Assembly: GCA_913052275.1 (NCBI GenBank)
Contig: CAJXDX010000005.1
Span: 1 to 26,682 of the forward strand
Source of the DNA: an uncultured Pseudomonadota bacterium
GTDB taxonomy: Bacteria; SAR324; NAC60-12
Direction: 5' to 3'
DNA length: 26,682 nucleotides
Made by a program: the position numbers and the translations under genes. The notes below the pieces were generated by a model, which saw nothing but the letters and a program-made list of their open reading frames with translations, did no database searches and was not told the origin of the DNA. Positions 16,103 through 23,743 of the stretch are shown here, in pieces; position 1 is the first letter of the stretch; the number at the start of each line of letters is the position of its first letter.

Positions 16103-16136
16103 GACCATGCGTTTCACTGCGCTCAGAACGACAGGG
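16103..16136. repeat. Dispersed repeat-like fragment (REP-type) upstream of pyrG
   Basis: The core TTCACTGCGCTCAGAACGACA closely resembles the CTGCGCTCAGAATGACA motif that recurs in intergenic DNA of many bacterial genomes, often as mirrored pairs. On the minus strand CTGAGCGCAG can form a small hairpin. Only one copy is visible here. A nearby TGTCATCTCG (about 16172) may be a decayed partner. A genome-wide count would settle it. Confidence 0.45.
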
Positions 16137-16213
16137 AAAAAATCTAAAGAATAAAATAACATATTATTGTTGTCATCTCGTTGGACTAAACTCTAAAAAC
16201 AGAAGTGCATAAT

Positions 16214-16633
16214 TCAGTCTCCGGAAATATTCACAACCACATTCCTTGAATGTCCGCGCGTACGGTGCTCCCAGAGAAAAATTCCCTGCCATGTGCCCAA
16301 AAGCATTTCACCTCCGGAAAGGGGAATCTGCTCAGAAGTATTTGTCAACACGCTTCGAATATGTGATGGCATATCATCCGGACCCTCCACTGTGTGAGTA
16401 TAACCTAAATCGGTTTCTGGAACCAGCTTTCCTAAAAAATATTCCAGATCACGCTGAACATCAGGGTCGGCGTTTTCCTGGATGATTAGACTGGCCGATG
16501 TGTGCCGGACAAACAGATTACAAAGTCCTGAAGTTATTTTTGAATCACGTACCACATCACGTACCTCCTTGGTAATTTCCCGAAGACCTTTGCCTGTTGT
16601 TTGTATATGCAGAACCTGCTGGTAATTTTTCAT
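16214..16633 (-). CDS. yjbQ: YjbQ / UPF0047 family protein
   Basis: This 139-residue single-domain protein matches the YjbQ family throughout. Features are LCNLFVRHTSASL with the conserved His, QENADPDVQRDLEYFL, YTHTVEGPDDMPSHIRSVL and the end LGTWQGIFLWEHRTRGHSRNVVV. The conserved histidines form a putative metal or phosphate site. Family members show weak thiamine-phosphate synthase activity when overproduced, but the physiological role is unsettled. It starts 16 bases after the stop of the NtrY-like kinase, so the two probably share a transcript; no functional link between them is evident. Confidence 0.93.
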   Translation of the reverse strand: MKNYQQVLHIQTTGKGLREITKEVRDVVRDSKITSGLCNLFVRHTSASLIIQENADPDVQRDLEYFLGKLVPETDLGYTHTVEGPDDMPSHIRSVLTNTSEQIPLSGGEMLLGTWQGIFLWEHRTRGHSRNVVVNISGD

Positions 16634-16649
16634 TCGCTGAAAGCAGAAT

Positions 16650-18878
16650 TCAGTTTACAGGCAGTTCAATAGTGAAACAGACACCCCCTGTTTCGAGATT
16701 CCGGAAACGTGTAAAACCATTATGATCAGAAATGGTTTGACTGACAATGGTCAGGCCAAGACCCGTTCCATGTTCTTTTGTGGTGGTATATGGTTCAAAC
16801 AGCTGATCTGAGATTTCCGGAGCTATGCCGGTGCCGTTATCTTCTACATCCATGCAGATGATGTTTAAATCAGGAACATGCCGGGTTCGTATAATTATTT
16901 TTCCCTGGTTGAAAATGCGTGAAAGTGTTCCTTTTTTTTCAATTGAACTGATGGAATTGTCCACCAGATTTATGATCACTCTGCGTATCTGTTCGCTGTC
17001 CAGAGGCAATTGGGGAAGTGACTCGCTAAGATCTGTGGTCAGTGAAATTCTGGCAGGCAAGTTTTCATGAAACAGATGGAGGGTGTTCATAATTATCTGG
17101 TTAAGATCACTGATTTGGGGATTTGACTCCGGAATTTTTGCAAAATTTGAAAACTCGCTTACCATCCGCTTAAGATGCTGCACCTCATTGATTATTGTCT
17201 GCGTTGACTGATGCAGGGCCACATCATCTGAAACTTCCCCTGCATATTTACGGTTGATGCGTTCAGCCGAAAGTTGAATAGGTGTAAGAGGATTTTTTAT
17301 TTCATGTGCAATTCGACGTGCTACTTCCCGCCATGCCCTGGCGCGCTGAAGACGCTGGATTTCTGTAATATTGTTGTAAACGCAAACCATGCCTGCAGAT
17401 TTGCCCTCACTGTTTTGAAGAACAAGAAGAGTTGCGGAGACTTCAACTGGACCGTCTTTTTTATGAACAATCAGGTTTCGTGAAATAGAGCGTTCCTTGT
17501 CTGATTTAATTTGTTCAACCATTTCTTCAAATTGTTGTAGAGACTCCTCCTCCAGAACATCACGATAGTGCCTGCCTGTATCAACACCGGGTTTGAGTTG
17601 AAGCATTTGTTTTGCAGAGTGATTCAGTATTTCAATGTGACCTTCAACATCCAGTGACATTACACCGGTTGTGATATTTTCCAGAACAAGCTCTACAAAG
17701 CGAATCTGGCTTTCAAGTGTCCTGTGACTTTCCTGAAGATTGCTGGTTGTTTTGTTAAGTGCAATCTGGTGTTCAAGCAGGTCACGGCTCATTGAATTGA
17801 AAGACTTCATCAGCAATGCAAAGTCCTTGTCTAAAGGTCCCTGAAGTTTCACCTGAAATCCCAGTTCACCTTCGGATACTCTTTGTGTGGCAAGTGCCAG
17901 ATCTTCGATAGGCTGTACAAATCCTCTTGCGAGGTAAAATGCCAGCCATGTGGCCACGAAAATAATAAACAGGGTCATCAGCAGAAAAATGATTAAATAA
18001 TATCCGCGCACCAAATCTTCGGATTCCGTCAAAAACCGAGTATTGTGACCCTGGGAAATTATTTCACTTATCGCACTTGAAGAATAAGGAGAGGCAGGAT
18101 AAAAAATTTCCAGGAATAACTGTTTGTTTTCATAGGACACCGGAGTGATGTGACGGTAAATGATGCGGTCTTCCAGTTCTTTAGTAAACCAGATTTGTTT
18201 ATTGGATTTTATTTGATACCACTCATTTAAAGAGGGTGCAGTCCAGTACGTCTGTGAAATCTCGTTTTGCATCCACTGATGCAGCAGTTCCTGATCCTCA
18301 GAATAAATCGATACATCGGCTTCAATGTTCTTCAGAGGTTTTATTGCACTGAATTCTCCCTTGCTCTCTATTAAATAATTCGCCCAGATTAAATGCTGAA
18401 GCTCCATGGTTTTGCGAAGATTTTGGTGATATGCGTCAGAAACGTTTTGTGCGCTTTGAATTACTGATTCCTGCTGTCCTTTCAGCCATGATTCCAGATT
18501 TGTTGCAATGAAGTAACTCGCAAACAGATGAAAACCCATAGCAGGCAGGGAGAGTATAATGAAGGAAGTGATAAGTTTGGTTTTAAGATTGACCCCCAGG
18601 ACATGTCTTCTCCGTTCATAAGATAGTTTGAGAAGATTTCGTGCAATCAAATAGAATACTATTGCCAGCAGAACAATATTCACGTTGATTGCTACAAAAA
18701 CCATCAACTGGGACCCTGAATGCTCCAATACAGAATATCCCTTTTGCATGCTGAACAATACCAGCACTATCAGCAGCAGCAATAAAACAACCACTGCCAG
18801 CATCCTGTTTCGGATGTGAGGATCAGTAGCAATTATTTCTTTATAGTGATTTCGTATTTCCTGGAGTCGTGACGACAT
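16650..18878 (-). CDS. ntrY: NtrY-like membrane sensor histidine kinase
   Basis: This 742-residue inner-membrane kinase has the NtrY layout. Hydrophobic segments lie near 26-44, 57-80, 101-124 and 291-318, enclosing a periplasmic sensing region of about 165 residues. A HAMP domain follows (about 318-370), then a helical linker, a PAS domain (about 392-505), and a HisKA domain with the phospho-accepting H525 in RRIAHEIKNPLTPIQ. The HATPase domain has N-box NLVDNS, DNGTGIAPEI and GTGLGLTIV. NtrY kinases respond to nitrogen, redox or envelope signals depending on lineage. The usual partner regulator NtrX is not adjacent; yjbQ follows instead. The start ATG has no clear Shine-Dalgarno and is preceded by a run of seven C residues. 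The architecture is certain; the NtrY subgroup is likely. Confidence 0.88.
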   Translation of the reverse strand: MSSRLQEIRNHYKEIIATDPHIRNRMLAVVVLLLLLIVLVLFSMQKGYSVLEHSGSQLMVFVAINVNIVLLAIVFYLIARNLLKLSYERRRHVLGVNLKTKLITSFIILSLPAMGFHLFASYFIATNLESWLKGQQESVIQSAQNVSDAYHQNLRKTMELQHLIWANYLIESKGEFSAIKPLKNIEADVSIYSEDQELLHQWMQNEISQTYWTAPSLNEWYQIKSNKQIWFTKELEDRIIYRHITPVSYENKQLFLEIFYPASPYSSSAISEIISQGHNTRFLTESEDLVRGYYLIIFLLMTLFIIFVATWLAFYLARGFVQPIEDLALATQRVSEGELGFQVKLQGPLDKDFALLMKSFNSMSRDLLEHQIALNKTTSNLQESHRTLESQIRFVELVLENITTGVMSLDVEGHIEILNHSAKQMLQLKPGVDTGRHYRDVLEEESLQQFEEMVEQIKSDKERSISRNLIVHKKDGPVEVSATLLVLQNSEGKSAGMVCVYNNITEIQRLQRARAWREVARRIAHEIKNPLTPIQLSAERINRKYAGEVSDDVALHQSTQTIINEVQHLKRMVSEFSNFAKIPESNPQISDLNQIIMNTLHLFHENLPARISLTTDLSESLPQLPLDSEQIRRVIINLVDNSISSIEKKGTLSRIFNQGKIIIRTRHVPDLNIICMDVEDNGTGIAPEISDQLFEPYTTTKEHGTGLGLTIVSQTISDHNGFTRFRNLETGGVCFTIELPVN

Positions 18879-18966
18879 AATTTGCGGGGGGGTACTGGAT
18901 GAATGTTTTCAGGAAACAGAGTTCAGGAATATGTGACTACTATTTTAATTTCTGCTATCTGCACAT

Positions 18967-19404
18967 TTATTGTGCCAGAATTGATTTATAGTATTCTTCT
19001 TTTGATTTTTTGTGTTCAGTTTCAACGGTGTACTCTTCACTATGCTTGACCAGCAATTGACTGGCTTCAAAACGTGGACCATTCATTTTTCCTTCTACGA
19101 CAACTCCCTGACCTTCTCGGAAAAGGTCAGGTTTGACTCCTTCGTAATACACAGGAATGGATTTTTCCCCGTCCTCAGTGATCTTGAATGAAAGCTGAAT
19201 AGCCTGCGCGTTCCAATCCACACTGCCCTGCTGCACAAGAGCACCAATGCGGATGGTTTTATCTTCAAATTCCGCCGGACTTGCAAGAACTTCAGCCGGA
19301 GTATAAAAGAAAACCGTCATTTTCTGCAGTTCCTGCAATGATAAGGCGACAATTACTGCCAGTATTACTGCTCCTCCTATTACAAACTTAGTCCTGGTTT
19401 TCAA
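18967..19404 (-). CDS. ccmE: Cytochrome c maturation protein CcmE, haem chaperone
   Basis: CcmE receives haem from CcmC on the periplasmic face and hands it to the CcmF/H ligase. This 145-residue protein has one N-terminal anchor helix (about 7-24) and an OB-fold domain: YTPAEVL, then IRIGALVQQGSV, FKITEDGEKSIPVYYEG, PDLFREGQGVVVEGKM. The haem-attaching motif H-x3-Y is present as H121 and Y125 in KHSEEY. The only start that keeps the anchor is TTG at 19404: the codon two positions upstream is a stop, and the next ATG lies after the anchor. A GGTGAG-like site sits 3-5 bases before it. The gene overlaps the end of ccmD by 17 nt. Confidence 0.93.
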   Translation of the reverse strand: MKTRTKFVIGGAVILAVIVALSLQELQKMTVFFYTPAEVLASPAEFEDKTIRIGALVQQGSVDWNAQAIQLSFKITEDGEKSIPVYYEGVKPDLFREGQGVVVEGKMNGPRFEASQLLVKHSEEYTVETEHKKSKEEYYKSILAQ

Positions 19405-19573
19405 TGCTCACCGCTTTATCAGGATTGTCTGATGATTCAGAAACTCTTTGCTTTATTGCCTCAACTGTCTGGCCTGCAATCTTCATCCGGCGTTTGGTCA
19501 TCAAAATATAAACTGCAAATGTACAAACCCAGATTCCATAGGCAGCAACAACGTATTCAACACCTATAAGCAT
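19388..19573 (-). CDS. ccmD: Small haem-exporter subunit CcmD
   Basis: A small single-helix protein of 61 residues starts at the ATG at 19573, one base after the ccmC stop. It has a membrane segment (about 3-26, including EYVVAAYGIWVCTFAVYIL) followed by a basic RR patch and a polar cytoplasmic tail, the usual CcmD plan. CcmD helps release haem-loaded CcmE from the CcmABC complex. A TTG at 19594 could add seven residues but would overlap ccmC, so I prefer the ATG. Sequence conservation in this family is weak; the call rests on position between ccmC and ccmE plus the topology. Confidence 0.82.
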   Translation of the reverse strand: MLIGVEYVVAAYGIWVCTFAVYILMTKRRMKIAGQTVEAIKQRVSESSDNPDKAVSIENQD

Positions 19574-19574
19574 T

Positions 19575-20273
19575 TTAAACCTGTGTTTCTGCAAGAAGCT
19601 GATTGAGCTGCTCCCGGCGTTTTTCAGTTTGATAGCGCAGCAGCAGCAAATACAGATAAAACAGCAGCATCACAATAATCGAAGCAATCAGAGGAGTAAA
19701 TAATTCTGGAGAAATTGAAGGACTGGCCTTGCCTGATTCAACCTTGAACAGAGTTGAAGGCTGGTGCAGAGTACGCCACCATTCAACTGATTTGTGAATA
19801 ATGGGAATATCCAGACATCCTATGATACCCAGAACCGAAGCCAACCGCGCCTCTTTGTCTCTGTCATTCACAGACATGCGCAGCAGGAAATAACCCATAA
19901 ATATTAAAAACAGCAAGAGGGTAGTTGTCAGTCGTGCATCCCAAACCCAGTAAGTACCCCAGGTAGGTCTCCCCCAGATTGCGCCTGTGACCAGTAAAAG
20001 AGCACAAAAGATCAAACCTACTTCAGCTGAGACTTTTGCTATCTGGTCAAACATCAAGTCACGTTTCCACAGATAGGCAATGCTGAAGGCGAACACTACA
20101 AAGAAAGCCAGGTATGTTGCAATGAATGTGGGAACATGAAGGTACATAATTTTTTGCGGGAAACCCTGACTGGTTTCAATAGGAAGTTTAAGAAAAATCC
20201 AGAGTCCGCAGCCTGCCAGTCCTAAAATTGATCCCCATTCCAGAAACATGATGATTTTTTTCATTCTATCCAT
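19575..20273 (-). CDS. ccmC: Haem handling/export protein CcmC
   Basis: CcmC presents haem to CcmE at the periplasmic face of the inner membrane. This 232-residue protein has six hydrophobic segments and the tryptophan-rich WWD motif WGRPTWGTYWVWD (100-112). The haem-ligand histidines appear as H46 in YLHVP and H170 in EWWRTLHQP. The start ATG overlaps the gatB stop by 8 nt. A second ATG at residue 4, one base beyond the gatB stop, is equally possible. ccmA, ccmB, ccmF, ccmG and ccmH are not in the window, so only part of System I is encoded here. Confidence 0.95.
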   Translation of the reverse strand: MDRMKKIIMFLEWGSILGLAGCGLWIFLKLPIETSQGFPQKIMYLHVPTFIATYLAFFVVFAFSIAYLWKRDLMFDQIAKVSAEVGLIFCALLLVTGAIWGRPTWGTYWVWDARLTTTLLLFLIFMGYFLLRMSVNDRDKEARLASVLGIIGCLDIPIIHKSVEWWRTLHQPSTLFKVESGKASPSISPELFTPLIASIIVMLLFYLYLLLLRYQTEKRREQLNQLLAETQV

Positions 20274-21699
20274 CCAGCTTCTCTTTCAGCAAGCGGTTAA
20301 TTACAGCCGGGTCGCCTTTTCCCTGAGTCTGTTTCATCATCTGACCCACAAAGAAACCGATTACTTTTGTTTTTCCCTCACGATACTGTTTGACTTGCTG
20401 CGGATTTGAAGCAAGCAATTCTTCCACAATTCTGCCAAGCTCTTTTTCATCAGTAATTTGCTTCAGACCTTTTTCTTCAATAATCGTATTCGGAGTTTTC
20501 CTCGAATCAAGCATTTCTGCAAAAACTGTTTTTGCAATCTTGCTGCTGATTTCCCCTTGATCAATCAGTATTGTCAAATTAGCAAGATTCTCCGGAGACA
20601 GATTAATTTCACTGAGAGTTTTTCCGGACTCATTCATCACACGGGTCAAGTCGCCAGTTATCCAATTGCAGGCGATTTTGGGTGCAGCGCCATCTACCAG
20701 AACTTTCTCAAAATATCCAGATAGTTCCTGACTTGCTGTGAGTACACCAGCATCGTAGTCGTTTAATCCGTATTCTTCCATAAAGCGCTGCTTTTTTGCA
20801 TCAGGAAGTTCAGGGAGTTTTTTCCTCAAGGTTTCAATCAGTTCCGTAGACAGTCTTACCAACGGCAAGTCCGGGTCCGGGAAATAGCGGTATTCATCGG
20901 CTTCTTCTTTTGAACGCATGCTGAAAGTCACTTTCCGGTCAGTGTCCCAAAGTCGTGTTTCCTGCACAATCGTTTCACCATCAAGGAGTTCTTCTCGTTG
21001 CCGTTCAATTTCATAATCAATTGCATGCTGAACAAAACGGAAAGAATTCAAATTTTTTGTTTCTGTGCGAGTACCAAATTCTTTTTTTCCCTCAGGACGT
21101 ATAGACACATTTGCGTCACAGCGTAAATGTCCTTTTTCCATGTCCCCGTCAGAAACACCGATAGTGGTTGCAATTGCATGGATTTTTTCCATGTATGCTT
21201 TGGCCTCATCCGCGGAACGGATGTCAGGCTCACTGACTATTTCCAGCAGAGGTACACCTGCACGGTTCAAATCAACCATGCTTTCCGTACCTGCATCCTC
21301 ATGCACCAGTTTGCCTGCGTCTTCTTCCATGTGAATGCGTGTGATGCCGATCCGGCTTTTCCCCCTTGATTCTGTGTGGATATCCAGCCAGCCGTTTTCA
21401 CAGATGGGGCGATCGAATTGAGAAATCTGATAGGCTTTAGGCAGATCTGGATAGAAGTAATTTTTACGGGCAAACTGCGAGTCGTGTCTAATTTCACAAT
21501 TCAGTGCCAGTCCTAGCTTTGCCGCAAGCTCAGGAACCTGGCGGTTTAGAACAGGCAGAGCACCTGGAAGACCCAGGCACACAGGACAGGTATTCGTGTT
21601 TGGAGGTTTGCCAAATTCCGTGGAACAGCCGCAGAAAATTTTTGATTCAGTAGCCAGCTGTATATGTATCTCTAAACCAATTACAGACTCAAATTGCAT
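20266..21699 (-). CDS. gatB: Aspartyl/glutamyl-tRNA amidotransferase subunit B
   Basis: This is the kinase/transferase subunit of GatCAB, which converts mischarged Glu-tRNA(Gln) and/or Asp-tRNA(Asn) to the correct aminoacyl-tRNA. The 477-residue protein shows the family signatures: GLEIHIQL, CPVCLGLPGALPVLN, RKNYFYPDLPKAYQISQ, DLNRAGVPLLEIVSEPDIR, RCDANVSIRP and YRYFPDPDLP. It ends with the YqeY-like tail domain (from about 330). The ATG at 21699 is chosen over a TTG one codon earlier. gatA and gatC are not adjacent. It lies 18 bases after the deoxyribosyltransferase-like gene and overlaps ccmC, so it is in a mixed operon. Confidence 0.97.
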   Translation of the reverse strand: MQFESVIGLEIHIQLATESKIFCGCSTEFGKPPNTNTCPVCLGLPGALPVLNRQVPELAAKLGLALNCEIRHDSQFARKNYFYPDLPKAYQISQFDRPICENGWLDIHTESRGKSRIGITRIHMEEDAGKLVHEDAGTESMVDLNRAGVPLLEIVSEPDIRSADEAKAYMEKIHAIATTIGVSDGDMEKGHLRCDANVSIRPEGKKEFGTRTETKNLNSFRFVQHAIDYEIERQREELLDGETIVQETRLWDTDRKVTFSMRSKEEADEYRYFPDPDLPLVRLSTELIETLRKKLPELPDAKKQRFMEEYGLNDYDAGVLTASQELSGYFEKVLVDGAAPKIACNWITGDLTRVMNESGKTLSEINLSPENLANLTILIDQGEISSKIAKTVFAEMLDSRKTPNTIIEEKGLKQITDEKELGRIVEELLASNPQQVKQYREGKTKVIGFFVGQMMKQTQGKGDPAVINRLLKEKLDG

Positions 21700-21717
21700 C
21701 AAATGTTTTTGATCAAG

Positions 21718-22374
21718 TTACAGCAGAGCCTTTTTTTGTTTTTTCTCAAGCAGAGTTATCAGTTCCTGTTCAGTGAATAAGTCCGAAAAACCGTTTCCGG
21801 GAAAACGCAGTCCCCATTCATAGACATTGCGAAGCATCTGCTGGCTGTCAATAAGTGAAGGTTCATTATACACCTTGTCAAATTCTGTAATTATGGCTTT
21901 TGACAATTTACTATAAAAACGTTCCAGAACAGCCGCTGTACCACCTCCTTTTCCCCAGGCTTCCTGGTACCAGGCCATTGCATTTAGAGTTAATTTCCCC
22001 GTACGGGGATATCCGGAACACATCAGGTTCCAGGGGTCACCCCTCTCCTGGTCACCTGCTGATCTAAAATCTGAACGCAGAATTACTGCAGGAACATCAA
22101 GTGCCTTTGCAAACAAAAATTCAATCACAGTTCCTGAATCTAGCTCTGTTCCGTCGAAATTAACCAGGATCAAATCTGCACTTACAATTTTGCTCAGATC
22201 ATTGTTGCGGATATCAATTGAGCGGCTTGTGCTTTGTTCCAGATGCTGTGGCAGAACGCAAACATAGCGCCCGGAAGATTCTCTTTCTATGGCCTCTGCC
22301 AAAAGCAAATTTCCTGTCAGATCTTTGTGATTAAATAAATCACCCGCAAAATATACTGAGTTTTGTTCAGGCAT
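21718..22374 (-). CDS. Nucleoside 2-deoxyribosyltransferase-like protein
   Basis: This 218-residue protein has a Rossmann-like fold with the deoxyribosyltransferase pattern. It opens with VYFAGDLF, followed by a helix-rich stretch with VCVLPQHLEQ. Later come DLILVNFDGTELDSGTVIEF (about 87-106) and PAVILRSDFR. In the family the aspartate of DG and the glutamate of the DSGT-x2-E segment belong to the active site that cleaves and transfers deoxyribose between bases; both are present. The C-terminal extension (about 150-218), ending in a lysine-rich helix, is not explained by the core fold. The ATG at 22374 is preferred to a TTG one codon earlier. The adjacent HAD nucleotidase gene suggests joint work in deoxynucleotide salvage or clean-up. 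The alternative is another base-releasing hydrolase of the same superfamily. Confidence 0.7.
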   Translation of the reverse strand: MPEQNSVYFAGDLFNHKDLTGNLLLAEAIERESSGRYVCVLPQHLEQSTSRSIDIRNNDLSKIVSADLILVNFDGTELDSGTVIEFLFAKALDVPAVILRSDFRSAGDQERGDPWNLMCSGYPRTGKLTLNAMAWYQEAWGKGGGTAAVLERFYSKLSKAIITEFDKVYNEPSLIDSQQMLRNVYEWGLRFPGNGFSDLFTEQELITLLEKKQKKALL

Positions 22375-22411
22375 CAACTTCTCATTTTGGTTGAAGATTC
22401 AGGTGAAGGCT

Positions 22412-22957
22412 TTAGTCTGTTGTTAAGGAATTGTGCAGCAAATCCGGAACTTCATTCCAAAGAGAAAACGGTGTTGCAAAACGTTCCATTCCTTTAGTAT
22501 AAGGATGCCAGTCGGGGAAAATAACTCTGATACCTGCACGGTGGAAAGCCTCAATCAGTTCAGGGCGGTCTTCGATCATTACGTCAGGCTGAATTTCCTC
22601 GACAACAGTCCCTTCCTTGCGGTCATCACCAACACACTGCAGAGTTGTGTAATTTACCATTTTCAGGTTTTCAGCACGTTTTTTTGATTGTTCGGGTTCC
22701 AGAGCAGTTACAAGATGGAGTTCGTGTTTGCTTGCCAGCATATTCAGGATTTCCATCGAGCCGTCATAGAACTTTAATTGACTCAGATATTCACCGGAAT
22801 GAAATTGATCTCGAACCTCTAGGTTGTCAGGAAAATTTCTGATAACTCCATAAAGCTCAGGATTATGGGAATAAGGGATTTTTTCTTTTCTGGTAAAATC
22901 AATAAAACCTTGAATGTAATTTAATATTACTCCATCTACATCAGAACAGATTATCAT
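22412..22957 (-). CDS. HAD-family 5'(3')-deoxyribonucleotidase-like phosphatase
   Basis: This 181-residue soluble protein of the haloacid dehalogenase superfamily has motif I as SDVDGV, with nucleophile D6 and acid D8. The middle helical insert is followed by YDGSMEILNML, motif II-like LVTALEP (near 96-102), K in QSKKRAENL, and the acidic motif MIEDRPELIEAF (about 128-139). The arrangement is that of NT5C-type deoxyribonucleotidases and related small nucleotidases, which remove phosphate from (deoxy)nucleoside monophosphates. Immediately downstream (37 bases to the preferred ATG) is a nucleoside deoxyribosyltransferase-like gene, which supports a nucleotide substrate. Exact specificity cannot be read from the sequence. 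Confidence 0.75.
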   Translation of the reverse strand: MIICSDVDGVILNYIQGFIDFTRKEKIPYSHNPELYGVIRNFPDNLEVRDQFHSGEYLSQLKFYDGSMEILNMLASKHELHLVTALEPEQSKKRAENLKMVNYTTLQCVGDDRKEGTVVEEIQPDVMIEDRPELIEAFHRAGIRVIFPDWHPYTKGMERFATPFSLWNEVPDLLHNSLTTD

Positions 22958-23033
22958 GGAAAAACTTACTTTATGGAAAGAGGCATATCATTAATGATTA
23001 GTTTGCCGGTGAGATTCACAAAGTCTTCAGAAT

Positions 23034-23429
23034 CTAATCTTCCTCAAGCTTCAGTGAAACAGAGTTGATGCAGTACCTCAAACCGGTTGGCTGAGGCCCA
23101 TCCTCAAAAACGTGGCCTAAATGCGCATCACACTGTTTGCAGAGTACTTCCGTTCTTACCACAGACATACTCAAATCTTCTTGAGTGCTCACGCTCTGAA
23201 CATCAATCGGATCCCAGAAACTTGGCCAGCCGGTACCGGAATCAAATTTTTTTTCGGAGTGAAATAATGCATTTCCGCAGCACAAACAACGGTATGTACC
23301 AGTGGTTTTAGTATTAAGATATTCTCCACTGAAAGGGGGCTCTGTGCCTTTATTTCTGCATATTTCATACTGTTCCGCCGTCAGTTTTTCTTTCCACTGC
23401 TGGTCGCTTAAGTTTTTTTTATCAGGCAT
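23034..23429 (-). CDS. msrB: Peptide-methionine (R)-S-oxide reductase
   Basis: MsrB repairs methionine-R-sulfoxide in oxidised proteins. At 131 residues it has the usual single-domain length and no signal peptide, so it is cytoplasmic. The zinc site is present as C48/C51 (CLCC) and C97/C100 (CKQC). GTGWPSFWDPI (65-75) and HLGHVF (103-108) are typical. The catalytic cysteine is C120 in RYCINS, as in the cysteine-type enzymes rather than selenoproteins. It is the first gene of the minus-strand run and faces the tolC-like gene across a 314-base divergent region that contains a Fur-like site. Confidence 0.97.
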   Translation of the reverse strand: MPDKKNLSDQQWKEKLTAEQYEICRNKGTEPPFSGEYLNTKTTGTYRCLCCGNALFHSEKKFDSGTGWPSFWDPIDVQSVSTQEDLSMSVVRTEVLCKQCDAHLGHVFEDGPQPTGLRYCINSVSLKLEED

Positions 23430-23743
23430 GATTTATATGATGATTTTTTATCTCAAATTTTTGATTTGTGTTAAACAATTTGCTTTCAAAACATGAGAAT
23501 GATTATATTCCTGCAGAAATGTTCAACGTTATGAATAGCATGAATCTTGTGTTTAAATCAATATAAATGCAGAAAGGCAACCTGGTTGGAGGAGTGTATT
23601 CGAGAATAAAGGTTGACTCAATCGAAACAATTCGTTACACACATAGAATTGATTTCATTTTGATTTTGCGTTAAACTGTGCCGTTAATATTGTATTTGCT
23701 GTCATTCATAACTGGTGAAAATCTTTCACAATAAAGGTTAAAT
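23430..23743. other. Divergent intergenic region between msrB and tolC-like gene
   Basis: This AT-rich 314-base stretch should hold the promoters of both flanking genes. Candidate plus-strand promoter elements are TTGATT (23660-23665) with GTTAAT 17 bases later, or TTGCGT (23666-23671) with TATTGT 16 bases later; both match consensus only partly. AAAGG at 23733-23737 is the likely ribosome-binding site of the TTG-started tolC-like gene. ATAAAGGTT occurs twice (about 23609 and 23731). I see no credible gene in it: a 35-codon plus-strand frame (23567-23674) has no ribosome-binding site. Confidence 0.55.
23494..23508. promoter_or_regulatory. Fur-box-like 7-1-7 sequence
   Basis: TGAGAAT-G-ATTATAT matches the Fur 7-1-7 consensus tgATAAT-n-ATTATca at 11 of 14 positions. 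It lies 65 bases upstream of the msrB start and about 235 upstream of the tolC-like gene. The AT-rich background makes chance matches likely, so this is only a candidate. Confidence 0.3.

Noticed and set aside
23567..23674. 35-codon plus-strand frame in the msrB/tolC-like gap
   Set aside because: No Shine-Dalgarno sequence and no recognisable features; it overlaps the likely promoter region.
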